This document shows positions 1 to 10,642 of a DNA stretch of 33,634 nucleotides, piece after piece. The translations under genes and the position numbers were made by a program. Within the stretch, counting starts at the first letter, position 1. Every line of letters begins with the position of its first letter. Source of the DNA: Rhizopus sp. PT2906 (taxonomy: Eukaryota > Mucoromycota > Mucoromycetes > Mucorales > Rhizopodaceae); assembly GCA_025529335.1 (NCBI GenBank), contig JAMYHX010000470.1, positions 1-33,634 of the forward strand, read 5' to 3'. The notes beneath the pieces are model-generated. The model saw only the letters and a program-made list of their open reading frames with translations, had not been told where the DNA came from and made no database searches.

Positions 1-209
1 TCCCCCAAGGAACACTCCATGTTTGGTTCGGACGTATTCGATTAGTTCTGAATGTGTCCTGCTTCGCGCGGTGTCCTCGAGACGCCGGGGTGTATTGCTC
101 TTAAGAATGGTATCTGAACAGCCTATGTGACACCGTCTTTGCATTGACAAGGCAATTCGTTGCTTTCAGCTGTTGCGAGCATGCATTCTGTAATGGCTGG
201 CGTTTCCTA
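1..209 (+). repeat. Left arm of terminal inverted repeat (outer part)
   Basis: The first 209 bases are the reverse complement of the last 209 bases (33426-33634). I aligned them base by base: there are no gaps and nine differences (left positions 78, 120, 128, 133, 148, 168, 184, 185, 196), about 95.7% identity. The outermost 77 bases are identical and start TCCCCCAAGGAACACTCC. The arm is visibly more GC-rich and CpG-rich than the adjacent AT-rich DNA. No target-site duplication can be seen because the window begins at the first base of the repeat. It may be a true element end, or one copy of a dispersed repeat that the window was cut at. Confidence 0.95.
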
Positions 210-397
210 GAAAATTAGAAAAACTCATGGTCTTTTTGCAGCAAAAAAAAATATTTCCATTTTTAAACGTAAAAAGCTTCGTCTTTTTGAATTTTTAAAT
301 TCGTGTGTATTAAAAAAAGCTTTGCCTTTTTGAATTCTAAATTCGTTTGTATTAAAATAAAAAGCATTGTCTTTTTGAATTATTCTTCTTTTCTTGT
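210..397 (+). repeat. Left arm, inner AT-rich part with tandem units
   Basis: Inverted homology to the right arm resumes here and corresponds to about 32641-32789. It begins with a shared AGAAAAACTCATGG block followed by a poly-A tract. Inside are three imperfect tandem units of roughly 45-55 bases, each built on an AAAAAGC..CTTTTTGAATT core followed by AAATTCGT.TGTATT. The right arm shows only two such units. Reading the minus strand gives a 78-codon open frame that resembles the frame at 32619-32903; this reflects the shared repeat and is not evidence of a gene. The inner limit near 397 is approximate. Confidence 0.8.
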
Positions 398-725
398 AAA
401 ACATCTGTAATTCCTGTAATTGTTTATTTTTTATGGGTTTAATTAATATATGTTTTCGCATTTTGTTATATAACTATATTATTACTCAATAAATCTAGTC
501 CTTAGGTAGAAAAAAGATTCTGTAGAGCGAAATCAACACAAGCGAAAGTATTTAATCTTTAAGCTGCTTATTATACATCTTAATTTTGACCAACATTGCG
601 TGATACTCATTATTAAAGTAATAAAATAACAGCTTGGATAAACGCGAATGTAAAAAAAATAAGCAATTTTCAAAAAGAGATAAATATTTACAAATCAAGA
701 TAAATAAGATGCACACATATAAGGG
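398..725. other. AT-rich spacer, no gene seen
   Basis: This stretch lies between the left repeat arm and the 3' end of the permease gene. It is AT-rich, with scattered stops in all frames. It presumably contains the 3' untranslated region of the permease, which is transcribed leftward. No RNA gene or repeat was recognised. Confidence 0.6.
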
Positions 726-2827
726 TTAAGCTGATTCTTCGTCCTGACATGAGTTGTTCCTATTTTTGCTTGCCGATTCACTATACAGGAGCGCCACGCC
801 GCCATTCAACTTTGTCTGTCTAGCCATCTGATCTTCTTGCTCCGTGCTATCGTAAGGAAGAATCAAGTTGAGGATAATGGACATGATGCCTGCCATTATA
901 TAGCCAGTACTAACGACAGTTGTGATTGCAGATAAAAACCCTTGCAAAGCCAGATTTTCAGAACTAGGCAAGACGTAGGTAAACCAGTCGGGGACTAATG
1001 AAACACCTAAAGCGATGGCAAGTGATGAGGCAACAATCACACGATCACGTCTTGTCCAATCCAAATATCCAAGAATGCGTACACCAGAGGTAGCAACAGA
1101 AGCAAACAGAAATACTGTCATGCCTCCGATCAAGGGAGAAGGAATAGCCAAGAAGGCAGCAGCGATCTTACTAAACACACCGCAGATGATCAAGAGAAAA
1201 GCGCATACGGCGCCTGAACGACGATTAGCGCAACGAGTGACAGCGATCACACCATTATTTTGACTAAAGGTAACCACGCCCATACTTGTAGCTAATCCAG
1301 AAAAGATACCAGAGATGCCATCAGCTAATAACCCACCTTGGCAGCGTTCCTCAAATGCAGAACCTTCAATAGGCAATCCAGAGACATCACAGGCAGCTGT
1401 CAAGTCTCCCAGACATTCGATAATCATGTTGAGTTGTACAAAAAGAAAAGGAATAACACCAGGGCCATGAAGTGCCCACTTGAAATGCTTTACCCATAAG
1501 AATGTACCAACAGGAGCACTGACAATACCAGAGCTATCAAACATACCCACAGAAGCAGCAATAATGCATCCAATGATTAAGCCAATAACAACAGATATGT
1601 TCTTTAGAAAGACTGATCCTACCAACTCGATAACAATAATCGTAAAGAAGACAGACGCGCCAAGAGCAAAGTTAACAGGGCCTCCCCAAGGCTGAGCATT
1701 GGGAGACGATGCACTTGGACAGAGTGTGAATGGACCACTATTGGGTCTACTCATGCACGGGCCTGAACCTCCAGCCCAATTTTCCATACCAGATGTTAGC
1801 AAGGTAGCCCCGATCACAACCAAGACAATGCCAGTGACCACTTTTGGAAAGAGTTTGCGGATCACACGTGGGGATAAGAAGCTGATGGCAATGGACAACA
1901 GTGCACAGAGCATCTTCGTTTAAACGTTAAATAAGAAAGGCTGTATGAATCATCACAAATACTAAATAATATACCTGAGTCCCCAGTACAGCACCAAATG
2001 CATCTGGACATGGCAAGTAGCTGATTGTTTCGTCTGGTAGAGTCTCGGTTGGACATTCTCCACCTGGAATAAATGTTAGTCATGTGTTCTGTTATATTAC
2101 TGGAGATATGGTATTTACTTTTATACATGTTTTGAATCAAAGCTTGCGCAGCAGGTACATTACAAAAAGCAACACCTGTAATTTGAAGTAAACCAGCTCC
2201 AATGTAAAAGCGTGTTTTAGGGATTCGAATTCGAATGATCTGTACTAGACTAATTACACATGTATTAGCCATTATTCTGACATGTAAATACCCAAAGTGG
2301 GAACTTGCCTCATCAGCCCGGATACAATTAAGGAAGCTGATATCATATATCTTCGAGTATCTTCATCAAGATTTAAATTAGAGCTTCCTTGTCCTGATAT
2401 TATGATGGTAGGTGTGATAATACCACCAATGACAGCTAAAAAATCTATTACAAGCGTAAGTCACTGATTACTAGAGAACATAAAACAATCTAGTTACGCT
2501 GAATGCCCATGAGAATAGTGACAAGAATGGGAATATCATCATCAGGGCCATAAAAAGGTGACTGATTAGCCCGACGTGATATAAATGGAAGTCGAGGCAT
2601 ACTAGGTAATAGAAAAGAGGGTTATTAAGAGACGAGAGATATTGGTGTGTATAATACCAAAGTGCGCGATAGTCATAGCTGCCTATCCATCCATCTCTTG
2701 TAGTTAGCTTATATTTTAGATGTGACCATGACGCAGTAGGAGCAATAACTGGAGTATAAATATCGGAGAGATCATGTATATTCTCCACTTTTATTTCATC
2801 AACTTGTTTCTTTTCTGTAAAAGACAT
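726..2827 (-). CDS. NCS2-family uric acid/xanthine permease (UapA/UapC-like)
   Basis: Six exons on the minus strand: 2827-2658, 2601-2498, 2444-2309, 2249-2119, 2063-1975, 1913-726, giving 605 aa. This is a purine:cation symporter of the plasma membrane. The NCS2 signature QNNGVIAVTR lies at residues 428-437, and an E-x3-D pair lies at 376/380 in the ECLGD segment. Relative to UapA residues known to matter (E356, D360, Q408, N409, R417) the offset is a constant 20, so all substrate-site residues appear intact. Many hydrophobic segments fit a 14-helix carrier. The N terminus has the family KLTTRDGW and LCMPRLPF blocks. The third intron (2308-2250) is GC-AG. The start is the first methionine of exon 1. 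It is transcribed divergently from the methyltransferase at 3750. Substrate assignment is by family; xanthine versus urate preference cannot be read from sequence. Confidence 0.95.
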
Positions 2828-3749
2828 GAGTTGAATAAAGAAAAAAAGAAGGAGAAGATATATGATATTTATATAAGAAACATGTCAGTTATCTTTTTTT
2901 TTTTTTTCAAATGATCCATATCCCTTTGAGATAAAAGATATATTTATATATAAAAGTCAAATTAGGAAATGTGTACACAGAGATTGATTATATTTTGGTT
3001 ATAATTTCGTCTTAATATGACAAGATCACCCTATTGAATGGTTAGTAAACCATATAGCTTGCAATAGACACATATGGGAGGGTTGCTTCTCGAAATGGTC
3101 TATCAATAATCAAGCGATAATAGAAATATACCTTCTATACTTGATACTTGTTCCTATCTTATCATGCTAAGAGTTATCTGGTGCATGTGAAAATGATTGG
3201 TTGCGGTAAATAAAAAAGATACACCATATTTGAATTGTTGTCAATGCGTTTATTCTATTAATAAGTGTTTGATATGTTTGATTAGCATGTTAAGTATGTA
3301 TATATCAACATCAGTTTGCTATAAAACGAGAAAGAGGGACAGCGAGGATGCTATTAAAAAGGAGCAAATTTTAGAAAAGATAACCACAGATAGAAAGTGA
3401 TATAAGCATTAACCTGGTTGGTTGAATTTAATTTCTCCTTTTTCGAGTTTTTTCTGTTTGCTGTTCTCTGATTATTCTATCTCTGCTCGAGACACCGTAC
3501 GTTTAAGATTATGCCATATTTTGTTGTCATTCTATCTTTTTATATTATTAATACTGTCATTTCAAATTAGCATCTGATTGCATTCTATTGCTTATGTCAG
3601 CCATTGAAATCTTGAAAGCTAATATCTTTTTGATTGAAAAAAAGAAAGAGTAACCAAGTTGATCAATCTCTGCTTTTGTGATTTCAAATTCAGACTCATA
3701 TGAAGCCACCCTTTTATAATTTTTTTTTTCTTCCTTTTTGCATATAAAA
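2828..3749. promoter_or_regulatory. Divergent intergenic region between permease and methyltransferase
   Basis: About 920 bases separate the two divergent start codons, so both promoters should lie here. The sequence is AT-rich with a long T tract near 2890-2907 and a polypyrimidine run just before the methyltransferase start. Several HGATAR-type GATA motifs can be read on both strands (for example the CTTATC near 3158), but base composition alone predicts a handful. No gene or RNA feature was found. Confidence 0.5.
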
Positions 3750-4499
3750 ATGACTGAACAAGATACACTTGAAAGCTGCAAAGAAAAGTTTGTCAACCTC
3801 ATATCTGAACTCAATGACAGTCAATTTCATGAGTTTCAAGAATTTGTTGCCACAGCCATGGGTAAGTCTTTCTTTTTAATGCGTTCAAGCTTGGACTGCT
3901 TTGACAGATTTAAATTATTCAAGATCAACAATCTTTTGGTTTATAGAGGAATATCATAGTCAACTACATAATGAACAAGATATAGAAATGGAAGAGCATG
4001 ATGGTGACTTTCAGCCTGTGAGTGACTTGAAAATGATGCGTTTAGGAAGAATCATCAAGGATCTTCGTGCACAAGTACCTGTGTCAGCAGAAGCACCTGG
4101 AGAAAAGATTGTGATTCCAGATACAGATGAAGTAAGAATATAGAATTGTATTATGGATGATTATTAATATTATGAAAAGTTCAAAGAATACAATCAAGAT
4201 AATACAGTTCATGTGGATAGTTTCTTATTTACAGAAGAAGATGTGGATGATTTGGTTGATGAAGGCAAGATGTCACGAAACTATTGCTTAGATTGTAAAT
4301 CAAAGAAGGTTAAACCATTGAGTAAGTTATAAGCATATAGATCTATAGTAAACTTATCCTTTCCTTTAGATTTCATCTCACACTCTGCTTCGGTCTTACA
4401 GTTACAATTTCTATATCAAGTAGCATTGGCTAGTTCTGTAAAGGATAAAGTGATTGTCGATATTGGCTCTAGATTAGGAGCAGTTTTGTATACTGTATG

Positions 4500-4542
<43 letters not shown>

Positions 4543-5010
4543 GTTTATTAATCTGTGATCTAGGGATATTTGTTTACTAAAGCTCGTAAACTTATTGGAG
4601 TAGAAATTAATGAATGGTTTAGTAAACTACAACAAGATATGATAAAGAAGTATAAAATGGAAGACAGAGTACAAGTTATCTGTAAAGATATTCAAACTAT
4701 GCCAGAGTTACTTAATAATGAAGCAGACGTCGTCATTATGAATAATGTCTTTCAATTTTTTAATCAACTTGACGTTCAACAACAAATATGGAAGTTTATT
4801 CGTGCAGAAACTAAAAAGAAGCCTGGTTTATTGTTAGTCACTCTTCCTTCCTTACAGGAACAATTAAAATCTGCTGGTTTATCTGCTTCTAAATTGATGA
4901 AGGGATGGGTAAAGGAAGTTAAGCTTTCTTATGATCAAGGCTACTTTCAAGAGATTAATGAAGACGAACTAGACGAGATTAAACAAGTTCACTTGTATAA
5001 AGTCTTGTAA
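3750..5010 (+). CDS. Uncharacterised class I SAM-methyltransferase-like protein
   Basis: Five exons: 3750-3861, 3908-4131, 4180-4321, 4370-4494, 4564-5010, giving 349 aa. Phases close at each junction. The N-terminal ~115 residues are acidic and helical-looking without a recognised domain. A CLDCKSKK segment with a CxxC follows. The C-terminal half resembles a Rossmann methyltransferase: VIVDIGSRLGAVLYTGYL as a motif I-like strand-loop, LIGVEIN as the acidic strand 2 motif, a DVVIMNNVFQFF motif IV-like segment, and PGLLLVTLPS as strand 5. The usual GxGxG loop is replaced by DIGSRLG, so cofactor binding is inferred. I believe similar proteins occur in other eukaryotes, but I know no assigned substrate. 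Intron 4 (4495-4563) contains a TA microsatellite. The gene lies 100 bases upstream of NUP93 on the same strand. Confidence 0.85.
4501..4540. repeat. (TA)n microsatellite in an intron
   Basis: About 20 TA units occur within the last intron of the methyltransferase-like gene, between the GTATGT donor at 4495 and the CTAG acceptor ending at 4563. It is a simple-sequence repeat with no coding effect and is likely variable in length between strains. Confidence 0.9.
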
Positions 5011-5110
5011 ATAAAAAATGTGTTGTCAGAATCATTTATTTACAATAAAAAATTTAGTGACTTTTTTATTTTTTCCTTTCTTTCTTTCTTTCTTATACAA
5101 CATATATATA

Positions 5111-8100
5111 ATGAGTGCAAAACTGAAGCAGCTATTAAAGAGGTCAGCAGTACTGTTGGAGCCTCAAGATCGAGAGAGTCTTCCAATTGTTGGAAAAGAT
5201 GCTGAACAGTTATTGAAACACTTTGCTGCTCAGAGTGAAAGGATACAAGCTTCAAAAGAACAACAGGCTAAAGCGTACATACATGTACATATTCATAAAG
5301 AAAAGTTGTTAATATACAATATATAGACACTATTTCCTTGCAAGTAATGGAATCAACATACAAAGCGACATTAGACCAACAGACATTAAATATGCATTTG
5401 ACACTATACAAATGGACAGTCATACAGATATTGAGGTACATACAACAAGAATACAACGCATATACATGCATATGTAACAAGTGTAATATTAGAAATTCCT
5501 TACTGAAGAACATGAAAGAATATTGATTGATGTTATTGAAGAACAAAGACGTCAGGTATTATTACTATTATTACTATATTATATAGTTGACCACGTATAA
5601 TGACGCGTTTTTATCAAAAGGACGATGAGGACTTTAAACAGTTTTACAGTACTCAGCTCGACTTATTTACAAAACACATGGAAAAAGAACAAAAAGATGC
5701 AGAAGAAAGCAAGATAGAGATTAATGAATTATCAAAGAATATCAATGTAAACAGTTTATTAGAAAAAGCATGTTCTTGATCATTAACACCTTATGCTTAG
5801 AGAGTGAACCAATATGCCTTCATCATCAAGACCCTTAATGATTGTAGAATTAATAATGATGACTTTAATCTAGTAGAACAACTGTCAACAGTTCAAAACA
5901 CATCCGATTTGACAAGAGTAAAAAAAGAGAGAGAAAATGAAAGATACAAAATATTAAGGATAATTATATAGTTTCAAGCAAGTGTTAGCCAGGCTTGGGA
6001 TATATTAAGTTACTTTATAAAACAAACAGATAATGATGGCCGACGTGAAGGACGATTTACTAGAAGCTATCTTGTTCAACCATATCAAAGTTTCCCTGCT
6101 GTTGAAGCTAGACGCAAGCTTATTGATGCATCAAGATCATGGCTAGAAGAACAGTAATAGATTATTCCATATATTTAACATATAATAACACTTTTCGATA
6201 GATTCCTTCAAACGGTTAACGAACAATTACATGCACATGCAACAAAGCTAAAGATTGGAGGAAATCCATTTATAACTCATCGTCTTGAGGCATATATCAA
6301 TCTCAATTACAAGACTGTGCTTGGATGGAGAGAGAGTAGGTTAGAGATCGTGCATGGGCTACCCATTTGGTTGTTTATCTATTTATTACTCCGTACTGGC
6401 CATGCTCAAGTGGCAGCTGATTATATCAAAGAAAACAAAGACATATTTTGTTTTGATAAAAAGTTTGTGGCCTATTTTCAAGAATACATGGAATCTCCTC
6501 AGCATTGGTAAGATCACCTTGCACATATCAGAAATCAATACTCATCTTTTATCGCTAGCGTATCTAAAGAAACTCATGATGAAATTTTGGCAGAACACTA
6601 TCGTCTTGAATATGGTGAAGGAAAGGCTGACCCCTATAAATCTCTTATTTATAAAATCATTGGTCGTTGCGAATTAAACAAAAAGAGCACTGCGATTATA
6701 AAGAGCCAGGAAGACTACCTTTGGTTACAGGTGAGTTTAGGATGTTATAAACATGAATCGTCGTATTAATAAATATATAATATCCATAGCTTATGCTAAT
6801 CAGAGAAGTGACTGATACCGAAAATTATGCCTATCAACGCTACAGGCTGCAAGACTTACAAAAGCACACACCTATCATGGCTGAAACTCAAAAGGATGAT
6901 GTGTGGGCTCAGTTCAAGCTGTTACTGTTGACACTTCAATTCGAAAAGGCAATTGATTTTATCTATACAGGAAACAAACTCTGGTTAGAAGCAACCCATT
7001 TTGCTACTGCATTAGCTTACTATGGTCTACTCAGAGTTCCTTCTGCAAGTCAAGCAAAGACTGAAAGAAATATGCGTAAGTGGTATATTCTTGATCGCAA
7101 AGGGAAATTGTATATAACTTTTGTATTATTCAGTTATCATAGATCAAAATGGATTGACATTGTTTAATTTCCCAAGGCTTATTTACCAATACATCCAAAT
7201 CCATCTCTCAACTCGACCGATAGAAACACTTCAATACTTTTACCTCTTGTCACTTTATTCAACAAAACAAGGCTATCACAACGATGAGATGATCACGCTT
7301 GCGAAATCATACCTATGTAAAGTAATTGTAAAGAGTCAAAATCATAAAGAATTCATTGATATCATTTACGGACAAAGAGAGGTACAAATGAATTATTTTT
7401 CTTCAATGAAAGCTCATCATCCATGATTCATTAGCCTTCTATCCTCCAAAGTCAAAGGGCGCTTTTGGATGTCAATTCAGATCAAGAGTACGCACAGCAG
7501 ATACTGTATCCTGTTGCTGACCTGTTACTTCAGTCTGGTCACTGTAGAGAGGCGATTGACGTGTGCAAATTATCTATTGTAAGTTTAACCATGTGAGCTA
7601 TACGCTTCTCCTGGTTTCTGACATTTCTTTTTAGGACTACGACAAACTATTTGATATACTGGCAAAGGAATTAAGCGATGTACTTCAGCAATCAAAGCTA
7701 TCAAGGCTATCCGATACAACAGTCAGTAATAAAGATATGCTTCAGTTTGCAACACAAACAGTGCAAGAATGTCAGCAACAGCAACATCTAAAGGCACTAC
7801 CAAACGCAGATAAGGTACTCACTGTGCATCTATTGATACAACTTGTCCACTTCCGCATACTTTACGAACAAGGTGACTTCTTTCCTGCTATCAGCATTAT
7901 TCGAGAGACACAACTGATTCCATTTGATGAACAATTGGGACATGTTCAACTGGCTGCTGAACAGTTTGAACATTTACATGAAACCATCAAGAAGAACATA
8001 CCTGAAATATTACTAAACGTTATGGACATTTTATATAAGCTTTGGGAGACATATTCATCTGCTTCGTTGAATGTAGCTATATCCAATAATGTAAGTCAGC

Positions 8101-8240
8101 GTATTCTTTATTGTATAGATACTGACACATGAACATAGACTATAGAAGATATTGAAAGACAAGCTCGTGCTGTTTTAACTTTTGTAGGTATAATTCAGTT
8201 TAATATACCAGCAGAGATTCTTGTAAAGTTGAACAAGTAA
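5111..8240 (+). CDS. NIC96: Inner-ring nucleoporin NUP93/NIC96
   Basis: Thirteen exons: 5111-5274, 5345-5435, 5493-5555, 5621-5746, 5801-5917, 5972-6153, 6202-6507, 6559-6730, 6790-7075, 7134-7381, 7435-7578, 7635-8090, 8139-8240. The product is 818 aa, the length expected for this family (yeast Nic96 839, human NUP93 819). The N terminus is a heptad-rich coiled coil, followed by an all-helical solenoid. Family landmarks include FQEYM, DPYKSLIYKIIGRCEL and EDYLWLQL in the middle, and VGIIQFNIPAEIL near the C terminus. The protein is a scaffold linking the Nup62/Nsp1 channel complex to the inner ring of the nuclear pore; its partner NUP192 is encoded 11 kb away in this window. It converges with NOC2, with 211 bases between stops. 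All exon phases are consistent and no frame breaks were seen. Confidence 0.95.
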
Positions 8241-8451
8241 GTGGTTATCTTTTCTTTTTCTAAGCACGTAAACTTATTATATTACTAGAATTGATATGAT
8301 TATGGCACAGAGAAGAAGATTATAGAAACAATCATAATAAAAGCATAAAGCAATAATCATACTTTTTCTTTTTTTTTTTCTTATCATGATGAGTTATTTA
8401 CAAGGAGATAGTTCATAAAGGATTGTATCATATTCACATATCATTTATTAT

Positions 8452-10515
8452 TTAAACCATTTGTTTACTTCTTTGCTTCAAGAATTTGCCCAAAGGTGTT
8501 CCTTCAAAATCAGTTGCTCTCAAGAAAGCCATGGCTTCTTCTAGCTTTGAAGGGGTATACTCAATGGGAGCTCGTTTTTGTTCTATAAAGTTTTTGTGTG
8601 TTTCTAATCTTTCTATGAGTACTCGAAGAGATCTTGCAAATTTTGTTCCCTTTGATCTTGATGCAAACTCCTTGAGCTTATCAACAGCAGGTATCACCAA
8701 CTCTGGAAATGCAATAGAAAGACCAAGACAGGCATAAAAGTCTAAAAGGCAATCATAGGCTATATTATAGACCGCATCTTGATATTCCTTGGTCTGTAAG
8801 TATGATTTAGGTGTCTTTAAATGTAAATTCCAATTAAACTCTGGTAAATCAGCCTGCTTTGATCTTCCCTTGAACACTTCCTCTGATAATGTTTCATACA
8901 GGTACGATGCAAGTGGGATGTAATAGCCTGTTGAATCGATAAAAGTGATGAGTGTTCGGATGAGATGTATTCTAAGAGGAAGAAACTGTGAGACGGGATT
9001 CAGACGCATGGTGTGTAAGCAAAGGTCAACCAATGGATGTACTACTGCTTGCATTGGACTTGATTCGCCTGTGGTTGGATCGCAGGTCACAGAGATGACA
9101 TTTGCCCAAAAGTCCAAACAGCTGATGTATTGCCAAGTATAAATTCGCTTGAAGCTCTCTACTGTCTTTTCCTTTTTCGCCTTCTTCAAGTGATCAGCTA
9201 GTTGACTAATATATACATGAGCATGTTCATAACTAAGCTGATGATCCACTGTATAGAGGTCTGCTGCTTCTTCCAGCATTTGTTGAATGACTGAGAAACT
9301 TGTCTCGTTCAGTTTGGTGGCACGATGAGCAAAGACAAGATAAACGCCCTTCAGAACATTCGGCATATGGTTCTTACGGTTTGCATCCAGCGCTGCCGTT
9401 CCCAATTGACGAATCGCTTTGTAACAACATTGTCGTGTTTCTTCAGAAAGTCCCACATCTGACCAGCGGTCCAGTAAGACTCGCAAGTATTCTGTCAATA
9501 TCTTTGGGAATGGGCCAAAGTAAAGTGTACATGGTTCCAACTGTTGTAAGACATACTGGATAATATCATCATCGGATAATTCTCGAAGGAATCGAACACA
9601 GTTGTTGAGGAATAAACGGATTGCTTTTTCTAACTTGGGCCAATTCTTTGTCCTGCCAGGGTATTTTTCCTTCTTTAAAAAATAAATGTGCTTACTCAAG
9701 ATGGGATATGCTGTCTTTAACGTGTATTTCACAAGTTTAGCATAGACTAAATAGTTGATGTTAGACCATACGTATATACTTTTATCTATTATGATGTACC
9801 TTTGCTACTACTCACATGATAGCTGAATTCAGTGTTGTCGCCTGATCTGACGATAGATCTGAATGCCATCAAAAGCTTCTTCCAAGCAACAGTTGATTTC
9901 TTGGAAGCTGCTAAACACCATTCATTCAACATGTCCATTGTCACTGGTTCTGAGTTATCATCCTTCTCTTCTTCGATATCTTCATCTTCCTCCATACTCT
10001 CATACTCATCTTCATCTTCTTCACTTTCTTCTTCTTCTTCATCATCACTCAAAACGGGCTCCTCTCCTTCTGCTTCATCCATATTTACATCGTCTTCAAA
10101 AGTATCCAATACATTCAAGTCACTCTCTTCATCATCGCTCAAGTCGAGTTGCTCTTCTGGATCAATAATAAAGTTGCAAAAGTAATCTTCAGTGTTGATC
10201 TGTGGGACACTACAACAGAGTCAGTAAAAGCTCCCTTTCATTTTCATAATCCTTTTACTTTTCTTCTTTTTCCTCTTCTTTAGTTGATGGTTCGTCTTGA
10301 TTGGATTGTCCTTGATCTACTTTTATAAGTATTTCTTTCCTTGATCTATTAAATATATAGAGTGTACCTTTACTATGGTGCTTTGAAGCAGCACGACGAA
10401 TCTGACGTCTCTGTACTTGTCGTTTAAACTTGTTGACTTCCTTTCTCTTCTTGACAACGCCCTTAAGCTTTGTCTTTTGAAACTTGATGGTTGATTTTTT
10501 CTCTTTTTTAGACAT
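8452..10515 (-). CDS. NOC2: Nucleolar complex protein 2 (NOC2), 60S ribosome assembly
   Basis: Four exons: 10515-10368, 10319-10259, 10209-9800, 9746-8452, giving 637 aa. The basic N terminus (KLKGVVKKRKEVNKFKRQ) is a likely nuclear/nucleolar signal. It is followed by a strongly acidic stretch rich in Asp/Glu/Ser (the antisense serine-rich frames at 9832-10185 are its shadow). The C-terminal ~430 residues form the HEAT-like NOC2 domain, with the family's YISCLDFWANVIS, PLRIHLIRTLI and FNWNLHLK type blocks. NOC2 pairs with NOC1 and NOC3 to move pre-60S particles from nucleolus to nucleoplasm. The last donor was placed at 9800 rather than the nearer GTGAGT, because only the former keeps frame and yields the SSSKVYAKLVKY join. 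Shares a short divergent promoter with TRM5. Confidence 0.94.
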
Positions 10516-10642
10516 GATTGAATAAAAGAGAATCTATCCATTCAACTTTTAAATTAGGAAAATAGAGACTGTCTTTTTCGTGGCTTATCGCATTAATTTC
10601 CTTTTTTGTAGCAAAGTCTATAGGACTCTTTCTTTTTTCTAC
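10516..10642. promoter_or_regulatory. Compact bidirectional promoter, NOC2/TRM5
   Basis: Only 127 bases separate the NOC2 start codon (minus strand) from the TRM5 start codon chosen here (plus strand). Both 5' untranslated regions and both core promoters must fit in or overlap this interval. It is pyrimidine-rich on the plus strand just before the TRM5 start. No individual factor site is claimed. Confidence 0.6.

Noticed and set aside
225..461. Minus-strand frame of 78 codons in the left arm resembling one in the right arm
   Set aside because: The resemblance follows from the inverted repeat itself; the peptide is Lys/Phe-rich low complexity from AT-rich tandem units.
2828..3749. GATA-factor site cluster controlling the purine permease
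   Set aside because: Several HGATAR motifs are present, but in 920 bases of AT-rich DNA about four are expected by chance, so the cluster is not convincing by itself.
9832..10185. Serine-rich plus-strand open frame of 117 codons
   Set aside because: It is the antisense shadow of the acidic Glu/Asp/Ser stretch of NOC2, which has clear homology and splice structure.
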